Shown: piece after piece, positions 35,583-48,157 of the stretch
Layout of the letters: each line of letters starts with the position of its first letter
Numbering within the stretch: the first letter of the stretch is position 1
From: Panagrolaimus kolymaensis
Lineage: Eukaryota > Nematoda > Chromadorea > Rhabditida > Panagrolaimidae
DNA: 64,000 bases
Direction: 5' to 3'
NCBI GenBank assembly: GCA_028622995.1
Contig: JAJQJQ010000058.1
Span: 1,240,001 to 1,304,000, forward strand
The notes under the pieces: generated by a model
Told to the model about the DNA's origin: nothing
The model's input: only the letters and a program-made list of their open reading frames with translations
Database searches by the model: none
Translations under genes and position numbers: made by a program

Positions 35583-36263
35583 TGTATAAAGAAAGCAATA
35601 AAGAATCTGAAAAATAAAATATAGAAGTAAATAATTCTGTTTTTTTTTTCATAACAAAGAAGATTATAGGTTTTTTTTCTCAATATAATGAAAACATGGA
35701 TTATTTGTCGGCTAAACAAAACACGGAAATAACAGCATTAAACAATATAAAAAGAAAAATCAAAGACTAAAAAAGGTATGTATTTTGCAGACAAAGAAAT
35801 GCTCGATCAAAGTATGGGCTCAATAATATAGTTCGCTTTGAGACCCAAACACATTTGAAACTTTTTGCATCTCAAATACAAGAAAACTATTTTTATCTTT
35901 TTTTGCTGAAATTTTTTTTATGGAAAACACATTTAGAAGTTTGTAAATAATTGAAACAACTAGGTGTGTAGAATGTTCATGTAAACTTCTTGTGATGAAT
36001 TAAGAAAATCCTTAGAGTGCGTTATCTGTGTAAATTAGAACCACAAGTTCAAAGAAATAAAATGATTTATCAAAGATTTTAGTGGATAATTAGAAACTTA
36101 AATTTATATAAATATTTCTAAGATAAAAATGGTATTAGCGATTGTTAAAAAGTGCATATATTAATTGTTCGTGAAACGGAGATATGCTTGTTTTAAAGTT
36201 TATTTAGAATTATATAAAAGAAGATAAATATTTACAAAGTGCAAGAATCATTTAAATTAAATA
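35583..36263. other. Intergenic with segmental repeat
   Basis: AT-rich. 35960-36100 is repeated at about 42760-42905; otherwise nothing recognised. Confidence 0.4.
35960..36100 (+). repeat. Segmental repeat, left copy
   Basis: Diverged copy of 42760-42905: both contain TTCATGTAA, TGATGAAT/AGATGAAT, TTAGAGTG and CCACAAGTTCAAA in order. Confidence 0.55.
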
Positions 36264-36810
36264 TTATTCCCAATCATATTTCTTTTCAAGTTCACTTCCA
36301 TCAAATTTGCCCCTATAAATTCCATCTCCACGAAGATACCAATTAATTCCATTTTTACCCATATTGGCTTTATAAACATCCCACTGCTTTTTCTTTCTAA
36401 AAACAATTCTATGAATTAGATTTATATTTAATTGATTTACCCATTGGAAGTTGTAACATTGCAAAAGAAAAGAATGGAGCCCCAAATATTATCTCTAAAT
36501 TCCCAAAGAAATGCTTCGCCATTTTGTCTTTTAACTTCTTCGATTTTATCAACGCCCGAAGCACAATTAGCTGAGATTTCAACTCCATCACCCATAGTAT
36601 TTACAATTCGAACATAACATCGATCATTAATGGTTTTGACTCCTTCGCCAATTGCTTTTGCAGTGGATTCAATTGCAACTAAAATTAATTGAACTTGGAT
36701 ACTAAAAAGTGAATATTTTTTATGGAATTTTCAAAATAATGAAAGACTTATAAAGCCTTGACAATGAATAAACCGCCAATGACAAACATTAAAGGAATAA
36801 TAAATTTCAT
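36264..36810 (-). CDS. Secreted S1/SPH-like protein, copy 1, 150 aa
   Basis: Exons: 36810-36752, 36701-36441 and 36396-36264 (59, 261, 133 nt). Signal peptide MKFIIPLMFVIGGLFIVKA. The mature part follows plant self-incompatibility S1 / S-protein homologues in order: CYVRIVNTMG (V-I-N-L strand), NCASG, EAFLWEFRDNIWGSILFYC (F-W-F-N-G-T-LF-C), WDVYKANM, then NWYLRGDGIY and KYDW at the end, where plant SPH have CxWxIxxDGI and YxW. In plants these are small secreted ligands; their role in a nematode is unknown. Intron 1 starts ATAAGT instead of GTAAGT, the only copy with this change; reading into it puts a stop at once. A conserved TATA box lies 85-93 bp upstream. Confidence 0.75.
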
Positions 36811-38132
36811 ATTTCCGAATTAAAGAGTCTAAAATACATATTATATCAAAAAACACAATCAAATGAATGATGGAAATACTTGAATAATGGAGCTCCTTAT
36901 ATACTATACCGAATCTATTTTGGTCAAATTATAAACCATAAAAATTACCATTTTCGATAAACAATTATATCCAAAAAAAATTGATTAAGTTCCAAAAATC
37001 ATTGGGTTTAAAAATCAGTTTACATTTTAGTCAAAAAAGCTGTTATTGCATGAATAAGAATACAAAAAAATGTTTTAGTTTCCATTTATATCTAGTCTCT
37101 CTACCTTTTTGTTCAGGATAATAACAAGTTTTTAGCGATCAAAACAATAGGTTTGTTGCGTAAGAAGCCTTTTTTTCTATGTTTTAATTTTAATATTCTA
37201 TAAAATAACTATAAAGAATGATGAAAACAATCCAGATTTATTTTTGTGTTGTTGTCACATAATGATTTATTTTAAAAAATTACATTTTTGATTCAAACTA
37301 CAAAATTTTATTATTTGTTATGAGTGTAGACTAAAAATAATGCACTTTTATGTTTGTAGAAACAATCCATTCTTTTTTTTAATGTTCAAAATAGATAACA
37401 TATTTTTTTCAAAATGATTTAACGATTTTGCGAAATATAAAAAAAAGTTTTATGCTTGTAATAAATAAAAGTAAAAAACATTTATTAGTCAAATAAAAAA
37501 TCAAACTCAAATAGAATTTTTCTATTATCCAACAAAATTATTTTTTTTTTGAAAAGGTAAAATTCCAAGGTCATCCAAAAATGAAGAAATTGAAACATAT
37601 TATTATTTCATAATAAGTTTTTATTTTCATCTTTTTTTGGTTAACATATCGGTTATTTTGCAAGGTTATCATTACTGTCATTATATCTTCGAAATTTGTT
37701 GTTTACAGATTGCTTTGACAGAAATAATATGGATAAAAAAAAGCTTTTAATATAAAATCTGTCAAGTTCAAAAAAACATGGTGCATCAAACTTATCAAAA
37801 AAAAGAAGTTTGATTTATTACTTTTTTGTCTTTTCTTTTACAACAACACACATATTTTATTTATATGTACATATTATGATCCAAAGCATCTCGCTCATTG
37901 AACTTCTTAATTTTTGTGTGTTATTATTGTGAACAAAATGTGTGGAAAATGTGTATTAAAAAAAGTGGAGTTTCATCCTAATTTTTTTTCTTTCTTCAAA
38001 CTACAAAACCGATAACAAATTTTTCTCCTTCCCCGACACAAGCTCCATTTTGGAGGCGAGTTTTTTCTTTGTTATTTAAAGTTTTAAAAATAAATCAATT
38101 TCTTTCATTTCATTTTTGTTAATAAAAAAATA
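36811..38132. other. Intergenic between divergent genes
   Basis: The first ~1 kb resembles the upstream regions of the other two SPH-like copies, including the TATA box and GTGTAGACTAAAAAT near 37325. The rest is AT-rich. Confidence 0.45.
36895..36903 (-). promoter_or_regulatory. TATA box of SPH-like copy 1
   Basis: TATATAAGG followed by AGCTCC on the minus strand, about 90 bp before the ATG; same position and surrounding sequence in all three copies. Confidence 0.6.
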
Positions 38133-40782
38133 ATGATTGCTTTTATTTTTACTTTTCTTGCAATTATTCCTGCAACTTTATTTGTGATTTATTATTTGTA
38201 AGTTTTTCCTAAATTTTTAAGGCTATAACTTTTTTTAAATACGTTAACTTATGTTTTACGTTTTTTGTACCAAAAAATTCGATTTTTTAATTTCCTTTTT
38301 TATAATATTTTAAAAACTGAACTTCTTATTTTTTTTAGCGCCTCCATAAATAATGCAGGATATTGGAAACGTCGAGGCATCCCTGGCCCCATTGCAAAAA
38401 ATCGAATGATAAATTTTGTGGAAGATTTGCTAAACCCAAATTATAATAGTTGTTTTCTCCTTCGAGATTGGACTAAAAAATATGGCCCCGTTTATGGAGT
38501 TCTCGAAGGATGGAGAAAAGTTTTAATTGTCGCTGATTATAAATTGGCTCACGAAGTATTGGTAAAAAAATTTGAAATTTTTCATCCTCGAAAACTTGGC
38601 GCCCTTGCACCTGATGCGGATAAGGATAAAGCAGTTCATGTTTTGCGAGCGAGTGGAAGCCGATGGAAGCGATTACGAACTATCATAAATCCATGTTTCA
38701 ATGTAAATAATTTAAAAATGGTAAGATTTTTAAATAACATTAAAAAATCAATAATTTGGCAAAAACCTTTCCTAAAAAAAAAGATTTTTAAAAATTAGCA
38801 AAAGTTTATTCAAAAACAGTACTTTTTAGAATTTTTTTCTGACAAAAAACTTTTTTCAATCTTCTTTAAAAATAAGCATAATTTTTTTTTTCCAGATGCT
38901 TCCAACAATCGATGTTTCTTGCATGGCCATGATGTCGCTTCTCGATAAAGTGCACGATGAAGATAAACCTTTCAACATTCATACATATTTTCATGAACTC
39001 ACAATGGATGTAATTTCACGAATTGCAATGGGTCAAAAAGGCACCAAACAATTTAATAATCCCAATGTTGAACATGCCAAAGCTATATTCCAAAGAAAAG
39101 GAACAGTATGGTTGGATACCATTGCGCATATATTTCCGTTTGCGGGGCATTATTTATTTAAATCTTTAATTATTGTTGCACAATTTACTTATTTTCCATC
39201 AAAAAATTTATTGGATACAATTATAAATGCTGTGGAAGAAAGAAAAAAACAGAGGGTAAGTATTATTAAAGTTGCAATTTGAATTTTCGACACGAAAAAT
39301 AAAAAATAAAATTATTTTTTATGGGGAAACTAGGGGGAACATTTTTTAGGAATTTTAAACTACATTCCATGATGTTATGCAAGTTTTTTTTAGATTCAAG
39401 ACGTCAAATCTACAGATAAAAAGCAACTTTCGGATTTTATTGATCTATTCATCGATGCCGAAGCCACGGAAATCAAAGATGATGTTTATAGTAAAACAAA
39501 TGTAAAAGTTGAAAAGAAAATGATTACCGAAGAAATAGTTGAACAATGCTTTTTATTTATTCTTGCTGGATTTGACACCACTGCAAATACTTTAAGCATT
39601 ACAATTTGGTTGCTTGCAAAGCATCCAGAAATTCAACAACAATTAATTGAAGAAATAGATGATATTTGCCCCGATGAAGAAAATGTTACTTATGAACAAA
39701 TAAATGAATTAAGATTGTGCGATGCAGTAATGAAAGAAGCATTAAGAATGTATCCCATTGCGACTTCGTAAGTTTGAAACAGGACTGGAAACGTTTTTTT
39801 AATGATTTGTTCCAACAATAATACTTTCTTTAAGTTTGAGTTTAACTAAAGTACGTCACAAAAAGAATTTTTTTTATAACATTATTGAAAACAAATTAAT
39901 AATACATTTGGGCTAAAAATGTTCAAGACAAAAATAAATTTCAGCTTAAGATCTTTTATAAAAATTTTATTCTAACCAAACCCCCAATAATCAAGTTTCA
40001 TAATTTTTTTTTCTTGAATGCTCCAAGAAATATGAATTTTTGTTAAAAAATAAACAAAAATTCATTAAAAAAGTCTTGTTTTGATTTATATTTTTGTTTA
40101 TAATCATTCTAAAAGTTTCTTAAAAATAAAAGATCGTTATTTCAACCAAAGTAAAAAAGGGTTTTTGCAAAAGATTTTTTTCTGCTTTTGTCAACAAAAA
40201 AAATTCAATTTTGTCCAAAGCTTTTCAGAAAAATGTTTTAGTAAAACAACTAGGTTCCCATCGATCTTCTAACATTTTTTCTTTTCGTTTTCATAACTTC
40301 GATTTTACTTATTTTCAATTTTTTTACATCAAAAATCAACATAAAATTTTTCTCTCTGTCCATTCTTTATTTTTCTCTTCCATCTCAGTGACATTCTTTA
40401 CATTTTCAGCATTGTTGGCCGCCAATGTGTTGAAGACACGATGGTTGGTGATACACCCATTGAAAAAGGAACCTATGTTATGGTGGATGTTCTCACAATG
40501 CATTATGACAAGAAAATTTGGGGTGAAAATGCAGATGAATTTATTCCTGAAAGATTTTACGATTTCACCGTGGAACAACAAATGGCTTTTTTGCCCTTTG
40601 GAGCGGGTCCAAGAATTTGTGTTGGAATGCGACTTGCTTATATGGAAGAAAAGCTTGCTCTTGTAAGAATGTTAAAAAAATATCGTTTTAAAGCTGTCAA
40701 TGAAACTGAAGATGAGCTAAAATTAATTGGTTGCTTTGTTCTTAACCCAGAAGCAGTTACTGTGAAATTAGAAAAGCGTTGA
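38133..40782 (+). CDS. Cytochrome P450, CYP13-like, 517 aa
   Basis: Exons: 38133-38197 (start to within 2 nt), 38339-38720, 38896-39255, 39394-39767 and 40410-40782, GT-AG, frame closed. N-terminal membrane anchor (about 1-22), then a GIPGPI proline hinge, I-helix [11 protein letters not shown] (the A/G-G-x-D/E-T-T oxygen motif), K-helix EALRMYP (ExxR), PERF block and heme loop [15 protein letters not shown] with the ligand cysteine. Microsomal monooxygenase; the CYP13/CYP25 group of the CYP3 clan acts on xenobiotics in nematodes. Intron 4 is long for this genome (642 bp). A diverged 3' fragment of a related gene lies at 34088-34198. Confidence 0.92.
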
Positions 40783-41009
40783 AAATAACTAAATTTTGTT
40801 ATTATTTTTATGATTTTCAATAAAATAAATATGTGTTTTTGCTTTATAATGAAAAATTTAAATTAAAAACAGTTAGCGAATAAATTTATAAAAAAGTAAA
40901 TTGAGATAATGTTATTAAAAAAACCCTACAGAGCTAATATAATTTTTTTTACTTTTCTGCACATTATTTTTGCTCACCATGAGTCTGACTTTTAGTTAGT
41001 AGAAAACCT

Positions 41010-42369
41010 TCATGGAAACATTCTGGCGGCTGTAATACCAGTGATGGCCTTTAAAAAATGTTTTTGATAAACACGATAATAAAGAAATACACATAGTGAA
41101 ATGTTTATGCATACACAAGTTAAATTAAAATCGCCAATGTAATCCATGATTTTTATTCCATTTGCCTATAAAAAAATTAAAATTATTAAACCATTTTATA
41201 AAGATGCCCGGAAAATTTATTTTACTGTACATATTTAAAAATTATTTAAATCTTAGGTTTTAATTAACAGAAAACTTAAGTTTATAAAAAGTTTAAAGAA
41301 CGATAATCATTATAGTTTTTTTTCTAACGCGCAAATATTTACCAGCCAAAACACACTTTTTCTTTGGAACTACAAAAAATCTTGTTTGTGTTTGGTAAAA
41401 ATACAAAAAATAAATATCTCGACCTTCGACATTGTTGAAAATCCTTTGGGGGAAAATAAAAAAAGGTAGGTGAGCGAATTCATTGGAGATTAAAAAGTCA
41501 TCAAGTCAAATGTTTTTTGTATTAATTAATTTTAAGATTACTTTTAAAATCCCAAGTGACAAGAAAAATTTTAATTACAGTAACTTAATTTTATGTCTTA
41601 AAATTTTGCCTCATTTTGGTAGAGAAAAAGTTTTTTTTGTAGCAAAATAAAATTAAAAACTTACGGAGAAACCCACTACTACTAAAGTTGGAATAAAAGC
41701 AAATGCAATATTTATCACTGAAACCAAGATTATTGATTTATTCAACTTCGTTGATAATTCTTTTTGAAGGGATTTTCCAAAATAATTTATTCCTATCAAA
41801 ATTGCTGCCGCTGCGAGGCCTAAACTACAAAAAACATATTTCATGTATGCCATAATTTGAGGATAATTAAGTTCATAAACCAAACAAATATAATAAACAC
41901 ATAAAGTTTTGGTTTGAGAAGTATAAAAAGCAAAGTAATTGGTTGTTAAAATATATAATAATAAAATTCCACCAATTGTTAATCCAAAAGCAACACCAAT
42001 TAATTTATCATAAATTCTGTTATATTTTAAAGGGGATGAAACCAAAAAGCATCGATCCAAACAAAGAAAGAAATCAGCTACTGGAACAAGATTAACATAA
42101 ACTGTTGGAATTCCGCCAATATAATATAAAATCATGGGATTATAAATAATTTCGTTGGATCTCCAAAAAATTAGAATATATGCAGCATTTATTGACAAAA
42201 GTATACTCGAGGTGGTTGTAAACCAAAAATATGCGTATACTGTAGGTGTATGAGATACATTATTATTTGACTTTTTGAATAATAAAACCAATGAAGCATA
42301 GAGAGTAAAACATAAGCAGGCGATGCAAATCAAATTATGGGCTAAGGTAACATAATTTAAATAAGTCAT
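41010..42369 (-). CDS. 7TM serpentine receptor of a different family, 286 aa
   Basis: Exons: 42369-41665 and 41165-41010 (705, 156 nt), GT-AG, frame closed. Seven hydrophobic segments: about 10-32, 43-68, 85-108, 122-146, 172-195, 210-232 and 243-265. The third is followed by CLDRCFLVSSPLKYNRI, a DRY-equivalent plus P-L-K-Y as in several nematode chemoreceptor families. Its two-exon structure is unlike the five-exon cluster. Exact family (Srbc/Srx/Srt type) not resolved. Confidence 0.8.
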
Positions 42370-42759
42370 ATTTTTTTGATGATGATTATGCCTGCCAACT
42401 AACGAGAAGAAAAAAAATTACCGTATTTATTAAGATTTAATTTAATTTAATAAAATCTCTGACTCTTTTATATTAATTTTTTGAATAAAAATTAAATTCT
42501 CTAAAGACTCGTTTTATGCATAGGAAATGCCTCTAATTATTGGAATGAAAATTCCATAGGGGATAAAAAAAATTTAGAAGTGTGCGTAAGAATACATTGG
42601 AGATATATAAAAAATGTGTTTTGAATTGTGGTTCGTGTTTTTTTTATGAAATTCTCTTTTTTACAATATGTATGAGAAATATCACCGCAAGCATGAAGAA
42701 TAAAATGTATTCATATCATCTCGGGAATTGTGAATCAACTTTTAAGATATGAAAAAATC

Positions 42760-42905
42760 AAATATTCATGTAAGCATCTTGAGATGAATAACAAAAATAT
42801 CATTAGAGTGTTGTTGTCGGTGCAAACACGAGCCACAAGTTCAAAAAAATAAAAATGATTCATCAATGATTTTAACGAATAATTAATACGTTACAAAATT
42901 TAAAC
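42760..42905 (+). repeat. Segmental repeat, right copy
   Basis: Copy of 35960-36100. Confidence 0.55.
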
Positions 42906-42974
42906 AAAAAATTTTTAAGATTAAACGATAGAAATGAATAAAAATACAAAATGTTTATTTCAAATAATTTTTCA

Positions 42975-43203
42975 TGTTGGGGCAACTAAAGGCGCGAAAA
43001 TTCCAAATTTAGCGCGAACCCCTTTTGATCAAAGGGTACCCTCTGTAATTTTTCTTCAAAAAAAATCACCAAATATTAGAAAGTACCACATCGAATTTTT
43101 TTTGTATTAGATTTCAAAGATTTTGGTGCGCGAACCCTCATTTTTTTGAGCGCGAACCGTCGAACCCCGGACGCAACGCGCCCGGGCGCGCCGACTTACC
43201 CCA
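42975..43203. repeat. GC-rich patch, possible MITE
   Basis: Markedly GC-rich in an AT-rich background, with repeated GCGCGAACC and a CCCGGGCGCGCC core. The ends are imperfect inverted repeats (TGGGGCAACT..GCGCG against TGGGGTAAGT..GCGCG). No convincing target-site duplication. Confidence 0.45.
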
Positions 43204-43542
43204 GTATGTAATTTTTTAAAAACAGATTTATCTAAAATTCGAGGTTTCAGCGATTAAAAAAGATATAAATTTGTTTTGTATGTACTACTATTAAATGAAT
43301 TGCCAAATTTTTTGTTATTGTTTATAAAACGCCTTTATGCTTTCTTTTTTTTCTCATTATAGTCTCATTTGCAAAAAGTCCTGACTTTGATAAAATTGTT
43401 GTTAAAGAATTTCCAAGAAAAGATGCTTTCTTTTTTGTTTTAACTGAAAAATGGTTCAAATAAAGCTAATTTGTTTGCATCTTTTTTTTCCTTTTACTCT
43501 TTAATTTGACGCTTCTAAGTTTTATTTCAAACTTTCAAAAGA

Positions 43543-44827
43543 ATGACTTTATTATTAGAACTTCTTAGATATAATGATGTCTTTGCAACTTCCATTGCAA
43601 TCGCTGGAAATATTTTGTTAATTTATTTAATTTTATCTGTAAATAAAAATAATGTTATAAAAATGAATATTATTTTATTACCTAATTGCATCATCGATTT
43701 GCTTACAGCTATTTTTATATTTATTGAACAACCGGTTATGCTTATATAAATTTTGCAACATTTAAACAAAAAGATGATTTTTTTCAGCAAGCTTTTAATA
43801 TTGAAAATCAAACATATCTTGTTATGGGAAGTGGAATGACAATAAAATGGTTTCATGCTCCAAGTGTTATTCTTTGGTTTTGTGGATCTTTTTTGATTTT
43901 AACCATGAATGCTGCATGCATACCTTTTTATTTACGTTATTTAGTTATTTGCAAGTAAGTAGTTAAACATTCATTTCTTACTAACCTTGACGTTTGACGT
44001 TCCCAAATAAATTTTTTTAAATTTAAAACCCACGTTTTTTTAGAAATGTCGAAATAAGTTTAAGAAAAATTATTTTGCCTTATTTTATTTTATTCATAAG
44101 CTTTATTTTCTTTTTCATTATTATATCTTGGGTTTATCCCTATGGGTCAGAACATTATGAGAAATCTGCCGCTGCTTTAAATAATAGCTTTTGGCTTGAT
44201 GAATATCCAAATGGAGCTTCATTTATTGCTGCAAATAATGTAAGAGAATTTGCAACGAAATTTCCAAATAGTTATGAAAGTAAATGGTTTTTTTTATTTC
44301 AGGATGAATTGCCTTTTTTTGTTATGGGTGGTGCTATAGGAATTACTTCAGCTTTAAGTTACACATTGGTAATTTATTTTAGCATAAAAATTACAAAAAC
44401 ATTGAAAACTCATGTTTCGAGTTTTTCCAGCCCTAAAATTCTTAGTAAACAATTACATAAAGCTTTGACAATTCAAGTAAGGTTTCCACTTAAGAGATAA
44501 ATAATATAATAAAATGATAAATAATTTTAGGCTCTTGGCCCATTTCTTATCGCCAATGTTCCTGCATATGTTTTTCTCTCTTTATTTTTTCTCAAAGTTC
44601 AAGATATTCGAATTCTTCTTAGCTTTTCATTCTTTTTTGGTTGGATTCCCGTGATTAATCCTATGGAAGCAATAATTATAATTACGCCATATCAACAAAA
44701 AGTGAAAGAGCTTATTCGGTTAAGTAAAACCTCTGCTATTTTATTTTCAACGATCCCAAATGAGATAAATAAAAATTCAAAAAGAAATCCAACTGGCTTG
44801 GAGGATGCAAGTATTAACATTCTTTGA
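43543..44827 (+). CDS. Str/Srd-superfamily chemoreceptor, 341 aa, 5 exons
   Basis: Exons: 43543-43734, 43788-43954, 44044-44239, 44303-44476 and 44531-44827 (192, 167, 196, 174, 297 nt). Intron 1 has a weak donor (GTTATG), others are standard; frame intact. MTLLLELLRYNDVFATSIAI start; PFYLRYLVICK closes TM3; FWLDEYPNGA before TM5; NPMEAIIIITPYQQK closes TM7, slightly off the usual PYRQR. It lies 14 kb from the main array between P450 and SPH-like genes. No copy of the shared upstream motif was found. Confidence 0.87.
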
Positions 44828-45018
44828 AAATTTTAGCAAAACTTTTTATGGTTGATGTAAAACAGAAAATCATTAGTTTGTCAGTGCTTAATTGTTTGCT
44901 TTTAGATTTATTAAAAGAATTAATGCATAAATATTTACAGTTAATTTAAAAATTTATAAGAATAATTAAATGTATACTTGTATTTTACACAAAGATTTCA
45001 TTTAGGAAAAATTACAAA

Positions 45019-45567
45019 TTATTCCCAATCATATTTCTTTTCAAGTTCACTTCCATCAAATTTGCCCCGATAAAGTCCATCTCCACGAAGATACCAATTA
45101 ATTCCATTTTTACCCATATTGGCTTTATAAACATCCCAATGCTTATGCTTTCTAAAAACATTCTTTAATTACAGACAATACTCTATCCTAGATTTATTTA
45201 CCCATTGGAAGTTGTAACATCGCAATAAAAAAGAGTGGAACCCCAAATATTATCTCTAAATTCCCAAAGAAATGCTTCGCCATTTTGTCTTTTAACTTCT
45301 TCAATTTTATCAACGCCCGAAGCACAATTAGCTGTGATTTCAACTCCGTCACCCATTGTATTTACAATTCGAACATAGCATCGATCATTGATAGTTTTGA
45401 CTCCTTCGCCAACTGCTATTGCTGTGGCTTCAATTGCAACGAGAGCTAATTGAACTGGGATACTAAAAAGTGAATATTTTCATTGAATTTCAAAAGTGAA
45501 AGACTCACAAAGCCTTGACGACAAATAAACTGCCAATGACAAACATTAAAGGAATATTAAATTTCAT
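45019..45567 (-). CDS. Secreted S1/SPH-like protein, copy 2, 150 aa
   Basis: Exons: 45567-45509, 45462-45202 and 45151-45019 (59, 261, 133 nt), donors GTGAGT and GTAAAT, frame closed. Nearly identical to copies 1 and 3, including signal peptide, CYVRIVNTMG, EFRDNIWGSTLFYC and NWYLRGDGIYRGKF. Three or four cysteines in the mature protein; two are placed as in the plant fold. All introns are standard, so this copy and copy 3 look fully functional. Confidence 0.78.
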
Positions 45568-46137
45568 ATTTGCAACTTAAAAATAGATGTAAAAAATTAT
45601 ATGAAAAAAACACAATCAAATGAATGATGGAAATAAAGAAAATGTGGCTCCTTTATATAGTCTTCTGAATCTATTTTGATCGTTTTAGAAGCCACTATAA
45701 TTAACATTTTTGGTAAACAAAAATTTCAGACACAAAAAGGATAAAGTGCCAAAAATCATTTTTAAGCCCTTTCATATGGGCGAAAAATTGTTATTGTATC
45801 AGTGAGGCTACAATTTTTTTGCTGTTTTTATCTCGAATAAACAAAACACAAATTTATTTTTATTGTTACGTGCATATTAAAATACTATACGAAATAAAAA
45901 TTTCAACTTTGCTAAAATTCAAACCACAAACTTTTTTTTATTAGTGTAGACTAAAAATGCACTTTTATCTATTTTCAAATAATCTTTCTTTTTATTTAAA
46001 GTTCAACATATTTTTTTGATGATTTTTTGAAATATGAAAAAACATAAAGTTTGTGATTAGTAAAAGCCAAAAAAATTATTAACCAAACAAAAAATTTAAA
46101 TATTTTACAATCTATTTTTCTTTAATTTACATTTTTT
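45568..46137. other. Promoter side of SPH-like copy 2
   Basis: Related to the upstream regions of the other copies (CACAATCAAATGAATGATGG, GTGTAGACTAAAAATGCAC). No gene. Confidence 0.5.
45650..45659 (-). promoter_or_regulatory. TATA box of SPH-like copy 2
   Basis: TATATAAAGG on the minus strand about 85-92 bp before the ATG, aligned with the boxes of copies 1 and 3. Confidence 0.6.
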
Positions 46138-48157
46138 TTACCACCGAGGTTCAATATTTACAACAAATGGTTCAGGAGTAATGGTGCCACCAAAGATTCT
46201 TTTACTCGAAATTGGTTTTGATGGAATTTCAGTTAATTTAAATTGATTGAAAATATTTGCAGTAAATAAAAATAATTCCATTCTCGCCAATCCTTCCCCC
46301 AAACATGCACGTTTTCCTATTCCAAATGGAGTCATTTCAGGTTTCGAAAAGAATTTTCCATTTTCATCGATAAATCTTTCAGGTTTAAATTCATTTGGAT
46401 TTTCAAAATATCTTTTGTCTTTAAATACAGTAAGTCCATTAATGACTATGGTATTTTTGGGAATTTTATGGCCATGAATATTCACATCTTCAAGGGTTCG
46501 ATGAAATAAATTAAAAGCCGCAATTATGCTATATCTTTGAGCTTCATGAATCACGGCATTAATATATGGGAGATTACTTCTATCTTCAATGGTGACAATT
46601 CGATTACAGCCAATTACTCGATCAAGCTCTTCATGAATTTTACGTTGAACGTTTTGATAAAAGGTCAAATAGTTCATCACCCATGCTAAAGTAGTGGAAG
46701 TGGTTTCTTGTCCAGCTGTCCAAAGATCAAATGCCGCACCAATAAGCTGATCATCGCTGTAATGGTTCAATTTAAACAAAGTTTGGCATATTTTTTAATA
46801 TTTTATTTAAAATGAAAATTTTTCAGATTTAAACATATTGAATTTTTTTCAACCAATATAATGAAAAAAAAGGTTTGAAAAACAAAAAATTCTTATAATA
46901 AAAATCAAAAGTTTATTATGATTGTTAAAAAAATAAGAAAAAATTAATAATTTTGGCATTTTTTAGTGCCTCGAAACGAAAATATTAAAATTGCAACTAA
47001 ATAAAAACATAACTAAAAGCCAAAACAAAAAAATTTATCTCAAAAATAAAAGTTCCATAATCTTGTATTTTTAGGTTAAAAATCCCTAAATCTCAACTAT
47101 TTTTTAACAGAAAAATGTGATTCAGACAATTTCGAAGCAAAAACTTACACAAAAAAGTGATCCATTGCTCCTTCATTTTCGAGTATCTTTTGTTGAATTA
47201 AAAATGCTTCAACATAATCATTTGGCTCTTCATCCACTGGTTTAAATTTCATATCCCTTTTATGCTTATTAATTTGTTGTACAATAAATTTATTGATTAT
47301 TTCACAATTTTCTTTCATTTCTTCAAAAACTGAACGGAAAAATGGTAAATATCGATAAAAGCCCTCTCCACTTTCCATAATTCTCCAAAGTGGATGGCCA
47401 AAAATATTAAAAATTTTTGCAACCGCATGTTTGATTGCATAAAATTCATGTTCGTGATCCTAAAAAATCCAAATCTTTTTTCTAACAAACCTTTTATTCT
47501 ATTTTTTAGCGAAAAATTTGAATAAAATTGAAAGTTTGATAAAACTCTAACGCCAACGATAAAAATTTGAGTGGGATAGCCGCCAACCTTATCAAATCGA
47601 TAACCAAGCACCACTGAATTTATTACACTTCCAATAGCTCGATCAATTTTATCCAAAATATTTATTTCTTTATTATTACAATCCAGATCATCTTGAAATT
47701 CTTGAAGCAAATATGAAATTTCAGTTAAAACTTTTTGTTGCATTACATCTTTTCCCATTCCTAAATCGCGTAAAACTCGTAAACCAAATTTTCTTTGTTC
47801 TTTCCAAAGAGGGCCATCAACAAGAGTGATTCCATAATCACCACCTCGAGTGACTTTGAGAAAAGAAGTTCCATGTTCGCGTCCAGCAAAAGCATCACCA
47901 TTTTTAAAAAAAGTTTCATAAATCGTTGGAAAATCATTTATAGAAACAACCGGAGTATTTCCAAACCAAATAGTATGTAAATCGCCATAAGTATCTTTAA
48001 ATTTCTCGGCAGCTTCTTCAACACCATAAAATCCAAATTGAAATAAATTTCCTAGAAATGGAAGAGGAATGGGTCCAGGCGGGAAATTTCGACGCTTCCA
48101 ATAAAAATGATAAAATAAAAAAGTTGTAAATAAAAATAAAAGAAAGTAAAGAAACAT
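46138..48157 (-). CDS. Cytochrome P450, CYP33-like (CYP2 clan), 499 aa
   Basis: Exons: 48157-47588, 47459-47149 and 46756-46138 (570, 311, 619 nt), frame closed; the first donor (AAG|GTTGGC) is weak but joins GYRFDK to DHEHEFYAIKH as expected for the family. N-terminal anchor 1-20, PPGPIPLPFLGN hinge, I-helix WTAGQETTSTTL, K-helix HEAQRY (E and R of ExxR), PERF and heme loop TPFGIGKRACLGEGLAR. The signature is that of nematode CYP33 enzymes, microsomal monooxygenases in fatty-acid and xenobiotic metabolism. Confidence 0.9.

Larger units (their letters stand above)
42370..43542. other. Intergenic with repeats
   Basis: Holds a segmental repeat (42760-42905) and a GC-rich repeat-like patch (42975-43203). 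No gene. Confidence 0.45.

Noticed and set aside
40081..40272. Open frame inside P450 intron 4
   Set aside because: T/A-rich intron sequence; exon junctions on both sides fit the P450 family without it.
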